Positions 53,624-64,000 of a DNA stretch of 64,000 nt are shown one piece after another. The number at the start of each line of letters is the position of its first letter. The first letter of the stretch is position 1. The stretch spans positions 14,501,817-14,565,816 of the forward strand of contig NC_090699.1 in the NCBI RefSeq assembly GCF_040954835.1. Direction: 5' to 3'. The position numbers and the translations under genes were made by a program. This stretch comes from Lepisosteus oculatus. Its lineage: Eukaryota; Chordata; Actinopteri; Semionotiformes; Lepisosteidae. Below the pieces are notes generated by a model, which was not told the origin of the DNA, did no database searches, and saw only the letters and a list, made by a program, of their open reading frames with translations.

Positions 53624-53765
53624 AAAGGGTTAATCGCTGAGAGCTCTGGTAGGAAGGGCTGCTCTTCGTGTCCTGATCAGACTGCCCTTGTAGGCCATTT
53701 TACACTTTTTTAGTGATCTGGGCGGATGCTGACACACTGACAGCTATCTTGACTTCTGACACGTG
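53624..53765 (+). promoter_or_regulatory. Conserved noncoding block C, copy 2
   Basis: AAAGGGTTAATCGCTGAG and, 100 bases on, TGACAGCTATCTTGAC, in the same order as 22750-22890. Confidence 0.42.
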
Positions 53766-53829
53766 CTCTCTCTGTGTGTGCTAAAGCACGCTCTTTCTTT
53801 ACTGCGGCTTTCTCCCAGAGGTCAATTAG

Positions 53830-55990
53830 ACATCTAAATAGCTGACTGACTACTTACTGTATGGATATCATTTCAGCAGCTGATGGTACAGTATATCATG
53901 AACTTATTTAAGCCTGGAGTGTGCAGGTTCTACACGTATCCTGTGGTAGCAGAGTTCTAGTGAGACAAGCACATTAAGAATATGGGGAGCCTATTGAACT
54001 TTATGAAATGCTCAATTTTTGTAAGCAACAAAAACCTGAAATCTCCATCAATTCCGTATTTGAAAGATACTTGTGTATCAGTACAAGCAAAATACAATGA
54101 ATATAGTAACATTCAGCATATGGCATCTACTGTATAAACAAAAAGATAGCATGCAGTGTTTTATGGTTAAAATGTTTATCACATCCCTATGACACTTGAA
54201 TAAGGTCAGTAGTTAGTTGCACAAACATCTATAGTATCTATAAAAGGATAGCAATGAAAGAATAGATCCCAGTCTCATCCTGCCATTTCTCCAAGGTTTT
54301 TCCAAGTGTCTGTTTGGAGACTGTGAAAGATAGTTTGTCCCAGACGTTGATGACCTTGCTAGGAAAGGGCCTTCTTTCATTTAGGATCCCAGAGAGCTGA
54401 CTTTACAACTTTTTCAAGATTTTTAAGGTTTGTGCGCCACCCTCACCCAGCCCTCCCCCCTTGTGATCTCCCCTGTTCAGAATCCCCTTTGCAGAATCCT
54501 CCCAGGGGTAACAATGTCCTTTTTACAACACACTTACCAAAATTACTACAGATGCCTTATAGCTGCAGTTCCAATCCAAGCTCAATCTACTCGCCCGGAC
54601 CGCTCTTCTTACTAGACAGAGCACCTTCCAAGCCACCTGTTATTAGTGTTCATAATCTGACCGGTCTGTAATTATCCATTTTACCATGAATGGTTATTAT
54701 TATATTACTGTAGTTAGTCAGGGAAAACACATTTGCAGGAGGATCCTAGCTGTTTTCCTAGTTACTGTAGTTTTGTAAACCAAAAAAAATCGGAATCACT
54801 TCTTGGCCGAGATGATTCAGTAATGAATGGAGTCACACAGTAATTTGAGACTACCAGCAAAAACACTACATTAATGAAATGTGTTGTTATTATTATTATT
54901 AATATGATTGATTACATTAATATTGCACATTTCATCCTGAGGGATACTGTATATAGAAGGGTTCCCTCTTTATCCACCACTAACATGAAGCCTCCACTTG
55001 TGTGACAACCAATCTGTTCCAGCTATCCCACCACACAGCAAAGTAAGTGGACGAGACGGAAATTGCTTCACGCTGGTTCGACTGTGGAAAGAGGCAATGT
55101 CAGGGAGGCCAGCCTGTACAAGCCCAGAGTGGAATTTAACTATGGCACCAGGAGTTAACTCCCCTGCTATTCTGAGGTGTGCCATTGAAACTGTAATGAC
55201 CAAGTAGTCAGGACCTCAGCTCCACAGCTCTTCTAGAGGGTGGCACCTCCTCCAGCACAGTGTCCTCTGTCAGCTTACTGGGCTACTGTGGTGCAGAGGG
55301 AAGAGCACCACTGCAAAAAAAAATGTTTTTCCTTGGAGGGTCTTCCCCACTGCTGGGCCTCTGAGACCTGACGAGGTCAGGGTTCGAGGTGGTTAAGATT
55401 CTGTATGGGAACATTGTATTTTGAATTCCTTATCCACAAATCTTGCAATCTGAAAATTCATATTTTCAGTCGTGGATTTTGCACGTAAATATGTACTACA
55501 CTAAAAGTCGTGGGTGACAGTGCTCAGTTTTGCAGTTATCATTTCTAAAACGCAGTGGGATCTCTTTCTCTTTTGTCAATTCTATCTGTGCTCTGTAAAG
55601 CAAGAACAACATTACCTTTACTCATCAGATTGTACAGCTCAGATTCAGTACTGATTAGTATTCATCTGTCATACGTGAAAACACAGCAGCCAACAGCTGA
55701 AGAGTGAGGCAACTTTTTTTTACCCGGCCCTGAATGCTAGTCCCAAATCATACTTGCTGCCTTCAAATGTAACCTTTATTGTAGAAGACTGAGTGATTTC
55801 CTGCTCATTTATTTTTTGTCTGTCCATCTATGGTGTCCAGCCCAGCGTACTGTATGTATAGTATTTGCTCTTAATTTGGAGAAGAAATTGTTTTCCTCAG
55901 ATGACAATCACAGTCACCCACACCCCTTAAAAAAGTTTGTCTAAGTTGAAGGGTAAGTTTGCATAGGTTGAAGGCTGTCTCTATCACAGT
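53830..55990. other. Intergenic DNA without a recognised gene
   Basis: Only short frames. The part 54960-55330 reads like an old repeat (fragments such as GAAGCCTCCACTTGTGTG and CTACTGTGGTGCAGAGGG), but I cannot assign a family. Confidence 0.5.
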
Positions 55991-55997
55991 GTCTTTA

Positions 55998-56368
55998 TTT
56001 ATGTGCATTGAGACCTTTTGGTGCTGGTCACCTGTTGCCGTTGATCCTATACAAACACCGTGACTGAAGTCTAGACCTCGATGTGCCTCTCAAGCTGTCC
56101 TCCTCAATCAGCGAGAGGCACTCGGTAGGAATTTCACAGGGTTATCTTTGTACTCAAGGATAAAGGGAAGGAAACAATACCATGTCAACGAGATGGAGTC
56201 GGAGGCAGCGCTTTCACTGGCCCACTGAGAGGAGCAGAACAGCACTGACCTTGTACTTGCTTTGGTTCACTGTGGGGGCACAGCTTCCTTCCAGAGGGGC
56301 TGTCAGTCTGTCACCTGTGACGAGCCTCAAGGTGTTGACTGGCACCCGTCACCTCACTAATCCTCGTG
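55998..56368 (+). promoter_or_regulatory. Conserved noncoding block D, copy 2
   Basis: Partner of 26050-26432. About 5.0 kb upstream of gene C instead of 2.7 kb for gene B, because the Tc1 element at 57631 and other sequence lie between it and the promoter. It lacks a 12-base direct duplication (CTCAAGCTCAAG) present in copy 1. Confidence 0.6.
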
Positions 56369-58017
56369 TCTTAAAAGGTCTTTTAATAGCCTCTCTCACT
56401 GTCTGTACATTTCAGCGCAATTGTTATGTGGAAGAAGGCAAAGAGTAAAAATGTGTTTGAGGTCCAATTCCATTAACAGCCCACAAAATGATTCTGAAAT
56501 CTAATGCCCTGTAAAACAAAGAAAATTACTATTGTCTGTATTCTGACCCATTTAAGAAATTATTTTGGCCCTACAGATTCTGGGAATGCATAGCATCCAG
56601 TTAGTTTATACTATTCTCTTGCAAATGAGTTTTTTTAATGTAATTTTACATTAATCTGTTACTACAGCTTTTATTGCCCGGTGAAATTCAAATGTCCAAA
56701 GCCCATCTTCCACTGAAATTTAATTCAAGATATCAAACTATTGCAGTTGCATGATGCAATGGAAATGCTAGCCTAATTGAAATTCAACAAATCTGAATTG
56801 GAATCCAGGTTTTGTCATGTGCAGTCCAGGTTTTAGGTCTCTTAAAACCATTTACTGCTTATTATCTACTAAGGAGTGTTAAACTGGTATTGTTGAACCT
56901 TAACTGGGCCAGTTAAGCCTATCTTTCAGATATACAGCCATTTCTAATTAACTTGTATTACAGACCCCGAGGACCAGCAATGGGAACCTCTGCATTAAAT
57001 CAAAATTGCTGAATATGGAAAAATGGCCACTGGATGTCTCTGTGAGCGGTGTCCTTGTCATTACGTAAATGTGGCTGAGTGGATCTTATCTTCCCTACAG
57101 TGGAAATCCAGACACCCCTGACAGAATCCAGGAAAAGGTCAGTCTTAACTGTTCCCACATAGGTACTGTACCCATACCATTGTAGCACGAGCTGAAACAT
57201 TGTGCTCAAGCAAAATAAGGTACTGGATGAGACAGTTATCTTAAGCTATCTTTAGATGAGGCAGAGCATTAGCAAGGAAGACTGTTCATGAGTAAACTTT
57301 ACTTGAGGTCAACTCGAAGAACAAGATATAGGCAATAAATGTCTTGGCAATACCAGATCCTCATTACCATGTTGGGATCATACAGCAGAAGTAAAATGAA
57401 ATACTACCACAATGGACAAAAAACATGAGAAAGCTGCTGAAAATATATAGCCTCCATAACTCCAAAGTTGATACAGACAGAGTATATCCCCCAAGACACG
57501 AAGGTTGTCCTGTAACGATTAGTATACTCAAATGATTGTAGGCATACTTGGTTACATTGATCAAGAGGGCAGCTCAAGAATCAAATCGCAAAGGAGGAAC
57601 TGCAGAAATACAAGAACGAATGTCTAAATACAGTGGTGTGAAAAAGTGTTTGCCCCCTTCCTGATTTCTTATTTTTTTGCATGTTTGTCACACTGAAATG
57701 TGTCAGATCATCAAACAAATTGAAATATTAGACAAAGATAACACAAGTTAACACAAAATGCAGTTTTTAAATGAAGGTTTTTATTATTAAGGGGAAGAAA
57801 ATCCAAACCTACACGGCCCTGTGTGAAAAAGTGATTGCCCCCCCTGTTAAAACATAAATCAACTGTGGTTTATCACATCTTTGGAAAGCTGAGTTCAATT
57901 TCTCTAGCCACACCCAGGCCTGATCACTGCCACACCTGTTCTCAATCAAGAAATCACTTAAATAGGACCTGCCTGACAAAGTGAAGTAGACCAAAAGATC
58001 CTCAAAAGCTAGACATC

Positions 58018-59545
58018 ATGCTGCGATCCAAAGAAATTCAGGAACAAGTGAGAAACAGAGTAATTGAGATTTATCAGTCTGGCTGGAAAAGCCATTTCTA
58101 AAGCTTTGGGACTCCAGCGAACCACAGTGAGAGCCATCATGAACTTGAACTTGAACTTGAACTTGAACTTGAACTTGAACTTGAACTTGAACTTTATTGC
58201 CATATGTAACCGGTACTGGTACAATGGAATTCTTACTTACAGAAAGTCTCTCGATTGTAAAACAAGTGTTAAAAACAAAACAAAGTGCAAACAGTGCATC
58301 AAGACAATGTACAAACAAACAATAGACAATGTGCAAGTAAACATGTAGACAGTTTGAATGTAAACAATACAGACGTGTAAACAATGACTGAAGATGTGCA
58401 ATAGGTAAGAAATCATAAAGAGGTAGATGGTGATGGTGTAGGTGTGGTCCGAGGGGGATGGCTAAATGTGTTCGCCAGTCTCTCTGCCTGTGGATAGAAG
58501 CTATTGAAGAATCTAGTGGTAAGTGTCCGTATGCTCTTATATCTCTTGCCTGAGGGCAGTGGGGTGAAGAACTCATGCCGGGGTGGTGACTGTCCTCTGT
58601 GATGGCCAGAATTCTACCACGGCAGCGGTCCTCATAGAGCTGTTTAATCTCGGTCCACAAATGGCGAAAACATGGAACAGTGGTGAACCTTCCCAGGAGT
58701 GGCCGGCCGACCAAAATTACCCCAAGAGAGCAGCGACAACTCATCCAAGAGGTCAGAAAAAAACCCACAACATCCAAAGAACTGCAGGCTTCACTTGCCT
58801 CAGTTAAGGTCAGTGTTCATGACTCTACCATAAGAAAGAGACTGGGCAAAAATGGCCTGCATGGCAGAGTTCCAAGACGAAAACCACTGCTGAGCAAAAA
58901 GAACATAAAGGCTCGTCTCAGTTTTGCCAGAAAACATCTTGATGATCCCCAAGACTTTTGGGAAAATACTCTGTGGACTGACGTGACAAAAGTTGAACTT
59001 TTTGGAAAGTGTGTGTCCCATTACATCTGGCATAAAAGTAACACAGCATTTCAGAAAAGGAACATCATACCAACAGTAAAATATGGTGGTGGTAGTGTGA
59101 TGGTCTAGGGCTGTTTTGCTGCTTCAGGACCTGGAAGACTTGCTGTGGTAAATGGAACCATGAATTATACTGTCTACCAAAAAATCCTGAAGGAGAATGT
59201 CCGGCCATCTGTTCGTGCCCTCAAACTGAAGCACACTTGGGTTCTGCAGCAGGACAATGATCCAAAACACACCAGCAAGTCCACCTCTGAATGGAAAAGA
59301 ACAACAAAATGAAGACTTTGGAGTGGCCTAGTCAAAGTCCTGACCTGAATCTGATTGAGATGTTGTGGCATGACCTTAAAAAAGCGGTTAAGGCTTTAAA
59401 ACCCTCCAATGTGGCTGAATTACAACAATTCTGCAAAGATGAGTGGGCCAAAATTCCTCCGCAGCGCTGTAAAAGACTCATTGCCAGTTATCTCAAACGC
59501 TTGATTGCAGTTGTTGCTGATAAGGGTGGCCCAACCAGTTATTAG
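58018..59545 (+). pseudogene. Broken Tc1 transposase
   Basis: It starts MLRSKEIQEQVRNRVIEIYQ, then shifts frame near 58085. It is interrupted by the insertion at 58141-58651, resumes with KWRKHGTVV...RSGRPTKITPRE, and has TAG at 59106-59108 after GGGSVMV. Another frameshift lies near 59295 before MKTLEWPSQSPDLN. The end GGPTSY with TAG is at 59543-59545. The first catalytic Asp is in LWTDVTK, the second in LQQDNDPKHTS. The Glu region reads NLIEMLWHDLK. Inactive. Confidence 0.9.
58141..58651 (-). mobile_element. 5'-truncated LINE 3' end nested in the Tc1
   Basis: On the minus strand it reads from about 58651 to a polyadenylation-like CAATAAAG and then a (AAGTTC)n tail of about nine units (58142-58195). 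A minus-strand frame contains GKRYKSIRTLTTRFFNSFYP, which resembles the C-terminal end of CR1/L2/Rex-type reverse transcriptase ORFs. Truncation at the 5' end and a simple-repeat 3' tail are typical of such LINEs. The family name is a guess. Confidence 0.6.
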
Positions 59546-59749
59546 GTTTAGGGGGCAATCACTTTTTCACACAGGGCCATGTAGGTTTGGATTTTTTTTC
59601 CCCTTAATAATAAAAACCTTCATTTAAAAACTGCATTTTGTGTTTACTTGTGTTATCTTTGTCTAATATTTCAATTTGTTTGATGATCTGAAACATTTCA
59701 GTGCAAACACTTTTTCACACCACTGTGGTTAATTTATTGAGACCTACAG

Positions 59750-60210
59750 ATGTCCTTGGTTGAGCTCTGGCTAGTTGCAAATGTGGGCCTCAAAGGAAAG
59801 TCTGCAAGTCTCATCATAGGAGCAGAAGAACAAACACTAGGAGGTGCAAACACATTGCTGGCCGGCCACCTGTGCTGGTCTTTGGGGGAACAGTTGCATC
59901 TGCAAAACAGCATTGACCACAATCAGGAGAAGCTCATTCACATGGATGATGTCACCATCATGGGAGACGTGGTGTTGCAAACTGACAGGACATCATTTTC
60001 CAACAAAATATATTTTCCATGATGTGTCAAAGAATTACGCAAATGTAGAAAATGAGAGAATCGTTGAGGCTGAGGATCTGGAGATGCAGAAGAGAAGGAA
60101 ATGGAGCACAAGAGCAAGAAGAGAGACGCCAGTGGTAACCGGGACTCTGTGAACAATCAAGCAGGAGATTGCCAAGCGTCTCAAGACAATGCTCTGCAAA
60201 GGAAACAGCT
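59750..60210 (+). pseudogene. Possible decayed LINE coding fragment
   Basis: Frames here include MGDVVLQTDRTSFSNK and, further on, ARRETPVVTGTL and TIKQEIAKRL. They loosely recall the C-terminal part of some non-LTR retrotransposon ORFs (QTD...VVTGALGTI). Frameshifts and stops separate them. Weak evidence. Confidence 0.28.
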
Positions 60211-60299
60211 GATCTCCAGCAAAGCCCTCTGTAAAGCATGGTCCATGTTCTCCTAAATGTGATAAACACACAGTGCCCGATTCACTGGATTTCAAGGCC

Positions 60300-61020
60300 T
60301 CTAGTATAAGGTGAGTCGATCACAAATACAGTAATGACAATTAAATGTCTGTGTATTTTTAAAATCTAACTACATTAGATACCTTGAATTTTAGTCTTAT
60401 ATCTATGCTTATCAATTTGCAGCTATCAAATCAGCTGAACAGCGTCAACAGATGTGTTCTGCCTTTTTTTCTCAGCTGCAGAAGAGAAATTAAAATGCCA
60501 CATCCAATTAGTGCAAAAATCACTGCTACTGTACGTTGAAATGTGTAAATAGCACATTATTTTTGACTTAGTACTTTGCTGCCTGCTAAAATTTGGAGTT
60601 GATTTGGGAGATGTAAAGGAAATTTATAATTATCCACAATATTGAGATGAAAATAATGTTGAATTGACATAATAACAGACATCAGAAGATTTAGTTGCAG
60701 TTTATTATATTATCATAAGAATTGTTTGTGATCTAGGTGCTATCTTGCCTTAAAATAGTTCTTCTTTCCTACTTAAACACTTGTTGAGAAGTCCGCACAG
60801 CTCCTCAGGAAATTCATTGAAGCAACACGGTGATTTGTTTTATGGCACAGGCACATCAGCGGTCTTGAAGGGCTAAGAAGGGCTGCAGGCGTGTCCAGGA
60901 GGGAGTCTGAAGCTGCGTGTTTTGAGACCCCAATGGGTCTCTGTGGCTCTGAGGGTCCCCAGTGCACCCTTTGTGTGTCTACTACATGTACATGTGCTAG
61001 GTGAAGGGACAGATACTGTC
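60300..61020. other. Intergenic DNA without a recognised gene
   Basis: AT-rich, only short frames, no recognised repeat. Confidence 0.5.
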
Positions 61021-61045
61021 CAGCGTCACCTCACAGCAGGCAATT

Positions 61046-61278
61046 CCTAATAAGGACTAAAGCGTTCTGTTGGCACTGATGGCACTGCCTCCTTTATGCT
61101 TTCCCTATTGTATTTCTTCCCCCTGAATCCTCCCTCTTGCTCCCTCACACAGAGCACCATATACAACACACAGGGACCCTGGCCCTCCTCCTCCTGCTCT
61201 TGTCGAATACAGACACAATGACATTCCTGCTTCCTGAGATGCCACATCCAAATTAGGGAGAGGTGATCCCTTTATAAA
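61046..61278 (+). promoter_or_regulatory. Gene C proximal promoter
   Basis: CArG box CCTAATAAGG (61046-61055), MCAT CATTCCT (61222-61228), CArG box CCAAATTAGG (61248-61257) and TATAAA (61273-61278). The last three have exactly the same spacing as in the gene B promoter, and surrounding sequence also aligns (GGCACTGAT, GCCTCCTTT, GAATACAGACACAATG). Confidence 0.82.
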
Positions 61279-61302
61279 GAGATGTAGGGTCTGGGATAAG
61301 AG

Positions 61303-62027
61303 AGGCTTCTCTAGCACCTGAAGGTAAGCACTAGGACCTATTGTTGTTTCTGAGGGGCTTATGATACAGGTACCTTATAATGGAGACGGAATTAGAATAT
61401 CATACTGTCATCAAAGATTTCCTTTTCAATTATTTTTCAGACTCTCTAATATACATAATTAATATTATCTATAGTTTGGAATGGCAGGTTATTGTTCAGT
61501 TTAGTCCACTGCCTCAATCCCCTTTGAAGCTTTGGGGAGACAAAGACAACTCACTCGCTCTTCTGTGAGAGGTGCCGTGTCTGCTTCTGTTCTCACTGCA
61601 AGCTCGCAGCACAGACTGCATCTCTGGACAGAGGGACTGGCTCTGGGTCACTGGTACACAGCGAGCTTTAGCCTGCCCAGACCTGGCTGCTCTTGGCCAA
61701 TTTTGTACCATGTCCTGCGAGCTCCCGACTCGGCCATAATCTGCTGTAATTGGTCATACCTGTGGTTCACTGAAGACGACGACATGCAAAAGGCGACTGG
61801 GCTCTGAAACATTTGTGCTGCTTGTGTATCCCATACTCAGCCCTAACGTCCAGGCACGAGTGAGCAGAACTGCTTCTCCTGAAACAAAACTCTCCAGTGC
61901 TGCCACCTTCTGGGGACGCTTAGGCAGTGCAGAAACCCTAAACCTGAAGGGAAATGGGCTCACTGTATTTGTTTCTACAGGGCCAGCACACTCCACTGAT
62001 TCACTCTGCAGGCCTGCACAACACCTG
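61303..62027 (+). other. Gene C 5'-UTR exons 1 and 2
   Basis: Exon 1 runs from about 61303 to 61323 before donor GTAAGC. Exon 2 is 61981-62027, between TTTCTACAG and GTAAGA. Both align with gene B exons 1 and 2. An internal AG at 62010-62011 (CTCTGCAG) could give a shorter exon 2. From 62028 to 63360 the intron shows no gene. Confidence 0.68.
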
Positions 62028-63373
62028 GTAAGAACTATCATTTCGTTTTCCGAAAATGAACAGTATTAGTTACAGTTATTCGCTTATTTTGTGTTCTATT
62101 CTTTTCGGAACGTTTTCTTATTAGTGCAGAAATGCTATTCTATGATCTCATACTGGAAGATTAGCCATGTAGATTTAAGATATCAGTCAATCCTGATATT
62201 CTGTATTTTGAAGTCCAAAAAGTAACCTTTAAACTTTAGAGATGACTTTGAGATGACCCAATTATGTTTAAGGAGTAGGAAAAGAAGCACATGACAATGA
62301 GTCAATTTCATTTGACTGGTAAATTTAATGGTTTAGCTATTAAAACTGTGCTCTTGTGTATAGTTCACCAAAAAATTGTTGTGCTTCAATTTTTTTAAAC
62401 TACTTATCAATGTGAATTAAAGATTATTATGTGACAAGCTGGGTTCTGTCAGATAAGAAAGCTTTTGCAGGAGTGATGATCAGTACATGTTCATAATATA
62501 CATACAGTATATTGTAATCCCTGAATGATAAGACTCTAACACAGCAGTGGATAACTCGGCTTCCTTGTGTTTTTTCAGACACCCTGTTGCTTCATTTGAC
62601 CTCCTTTCTGTTTTAAATCATTTATATTATTGCTCGTTTGTCCAGGCTGGAGAGATGGAATAGTATCTTTGCTCTAAACAAAAGGAAATGTGTGTACAGT
62701 ATATCAAGGCACTGGGCCCTTTCCAGTTTCCAGTGAATACAAGATTTTTACTTCTTTAGTACTAATATTACTTCTCATGAAAGACCAACAGAACAAATCG
62801 CTCAGTCCCTGTTGTTTCTGTACAGACGGGGATGTGTTTGTTACTGTATATCCGTACCACTTTCTTGAACAGCATCTGTCAGGTTCACCAGTGATGTGAG
62901 GCTGGGGATCCTTTTTGAATAATTTCACCAACTCCATTCAGTTCTGGTGGGCAGGGGGAGGTCACCTTTCATGATCTTGTCCTTCTAGTTATTGTTGTAA
63001 GACTACGCTGTCCGCATAGATTCTAGCACCAGCAACATCAAAAATGATCATGTTACTGAATGTGTCTCCCAGCATAGGGCATGTGGGTGAGGAGAAGGGA
63101 TGAGCGGGGGGCAGGGGGTTTTGTGTACTAGCGTAGACACATGTACCATGGTTGAAAAGAGTTTAAAGATAGCAGTGGATCCTTCTACACTACAGTCCCC
63201 ACTAACCCCACTGCTGTGTGACTTCATATCAGTCAAAAATGAGACCATAAATTTGTGTTTTAACACAACCAACATTAAAAACTCAGCTTTATTTGCCATT
63301 AAACTAAACAAAATGGTTTTACCATCGTAACAAAATGTCCTTGTAATGTCTGATTCTCAGAGACTTTGACAGG

Positions 63374-63574
63374 ATGGGTGACGCGCTGATGGCGGAGTTC
63401 GGGGCCGCTGCCCCTTTCCTGCGCAAGTCGGAGAAGGAGCGTATAGAGGCGCAGACTCGCCCCTTCGACATGAAGAAGGAGTGCTTCGTTCCCGACCCCG
63501 TGGAGGAGTACGTGAAGGGGTCGGTCGTCAGCCGCGACGGGGACAAAGCCACCGTCGAGACGGGGAAAGGCAAG
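63374..63574 (+). CDS. myh7-like: Gene C: myosin heavy chain, first coding exon only
   Basis: Sixty-seven codons starting [20 protein letters not shown] and ending ETGKGK before donor GTACAA at 63575. The same exon length as gene B, with about 80 percent identical residues. It covers the N-terminal helix and most of the SH3-like domain of the myosin head. The remaining exons lie beyond the window. The exon probably starts at 63361 after CTCAG; an alternative AG at 63371-63372 also precedes the ATG. Whether gene C is intact cannot be judged. Confidence 0.93.
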
Positions 63575-63713
63575 GTACAACAAGAACAGGTCTTCACGTG
63601 TCTGTGCAAATTTTCTGCCAAAGCACGCAGTAGGATATAGAGAAACAACAATATTGTCTCATGCTTTACATGAGAAATATTGTGCAAATATTGCACATCA
63701 TTTTGGTCTCCCA

Positions 63714-63890
63714 GTACAAAAAAGATGTTGCTGCTCTGTCATCAGTCCACAACAGAGTGACCAGGTACCTTCCCTGTCTTAAAGAAATGTCCTACACTTA
63801 CAGGCTAAAAGAACCAAACCTATTTAATTTTGAACTTCTTGAAGACTATAACGGAACCCGATACATCCAATCAGTAGTGAAACATGAGTG
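63714..63890 (+). pseudogene. LINE reverse-transcriptase remnant in gene C intron 3
   Basis: The frame YKKDVAALSSVHNRVTRY, then YTYRLKEPNLFNFELLED, follows the pattern of the C-terminal region of CR1/L2/Rex-type LINE ORFs (yk+DI..Le.VQ.RaTk...YE.RLk.L.L..Le). Short and diverged, with no flanking LINE sequence recognised. Confidence 0.45.
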
Positions 63891-64000
63891 TGTGACAAGT
63901 AGTACAGGCTTATAGGAGAAGAAGATTATCCCTAAGTTTTTTCATGAAATATTTAGATGTGATTCTTGGATCAAAGACCTTCTCTCATAGTCTTTGTCTT

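Larger units (their letters stand above)
57631..59724 (+). mobile_element. Decayed Tc1/mariner transposon with a LINE insertion
   Basis: The ends CAGTGGTGTGAAAAAGTG... and ...CACTTTTTCACACCACTG are inverted. The left flank is TA (57629-57630); the right flank reads TG, a mutated target site. Inner copies of the GTGTGAAAAAGTGATTGCCCC motif (about 57822 and 59553) show the IR/DR layout. A LINE piece of about 510 bases splits the transposase at 58141. Without it the element would be about 1.58 kb, normal for Tc1. A different family from the element at 44692. Confidence 0.92.

Noticed and set aside
58016..58777. Minus-strand frame of 253 codons
   Set aside because: It spans the junctions of a LINE fragment and Tc1 sequence and includes a simple-repeat run; it is accidental.

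Overview
This is a nuclear window from a vertebrate, most likely a ray-finned fish. It has spliced genes with GT-AG introns, several Tc1/mariner elements with transposases of the fish type, tRNA- and 5S-derived SINEs, many microsatellites, and AT-rich introns. I cannot name the species; a gar, bowfin or early-branching teleost would all fit.

The backbone is a head-to-tail array, all on the + strand, of at least three sarcomeric myosin heavy chain genes of the MYH6/MYH7 (cardiac/slow) class. Gene A (143-10926) enters from the left with its first ~378 codons missing. Gene B (first exon near 28767, CDS 29944-47234, poly(A) signal 47324) is complete: 37 coding exons give an open 1938-residue myosin with P-loop, switch I, switch II, SH1/SH2, IQ and full rod. 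Gene C begins near 61303; only its promoter, two 5'-UTR exons and first coding exon (63374-63574) are inside. Genes A and B each carry a mir-208 hairpin in the same intron (6614-6679 and 41572-41637), which supports the MYH6/7 assignment.

A and B are a mosaic of nearly identical and clearly divergent stretches, including introns, as expected from repeated gene conversion or unequal exchange. One exchange left a scar in gene A intron 27 (about 6002-6030): a stump of the old exon 28 whose splice acceptor survives and would add 24 in-frame codons if used. In gene B a 162-base tandem duplication inside the mir-208 intron made an extra, orphan 5p arm.

The two intergenic intervals (11.0-28.7 kb and 47.3-61.3 kb) contain no credible host gene. 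They do share a collinear set of conserved noncoding blocks: block A (19009-19302 / 52529-52822, 294 bases each, 5 differences, no gaps), block B with a MEF2-type site (around 21917 / 53391), block C (22750 / 53624), block D (26050 / 55998), and a proximal promoter with CArG, MCAT, CArG and TATA motifs in identical spacing (28531-28742 / 61046-61278). They look like enhancers and promoters copied with the genes.

Mobile DNA fills much of the rest: an internally deleted Tc1 (20177-21253), an almost intact Tc1 in the last intron of gene B (44692-46321, one CGA-to-TGA stop), a decayed Tc1 split by a LINE 3' end (57631-59724), several SINEs, a family of foldback repeat arms (13.3, 26.8-27.2, 27.6, 49.6 kb), and several minisatellites.
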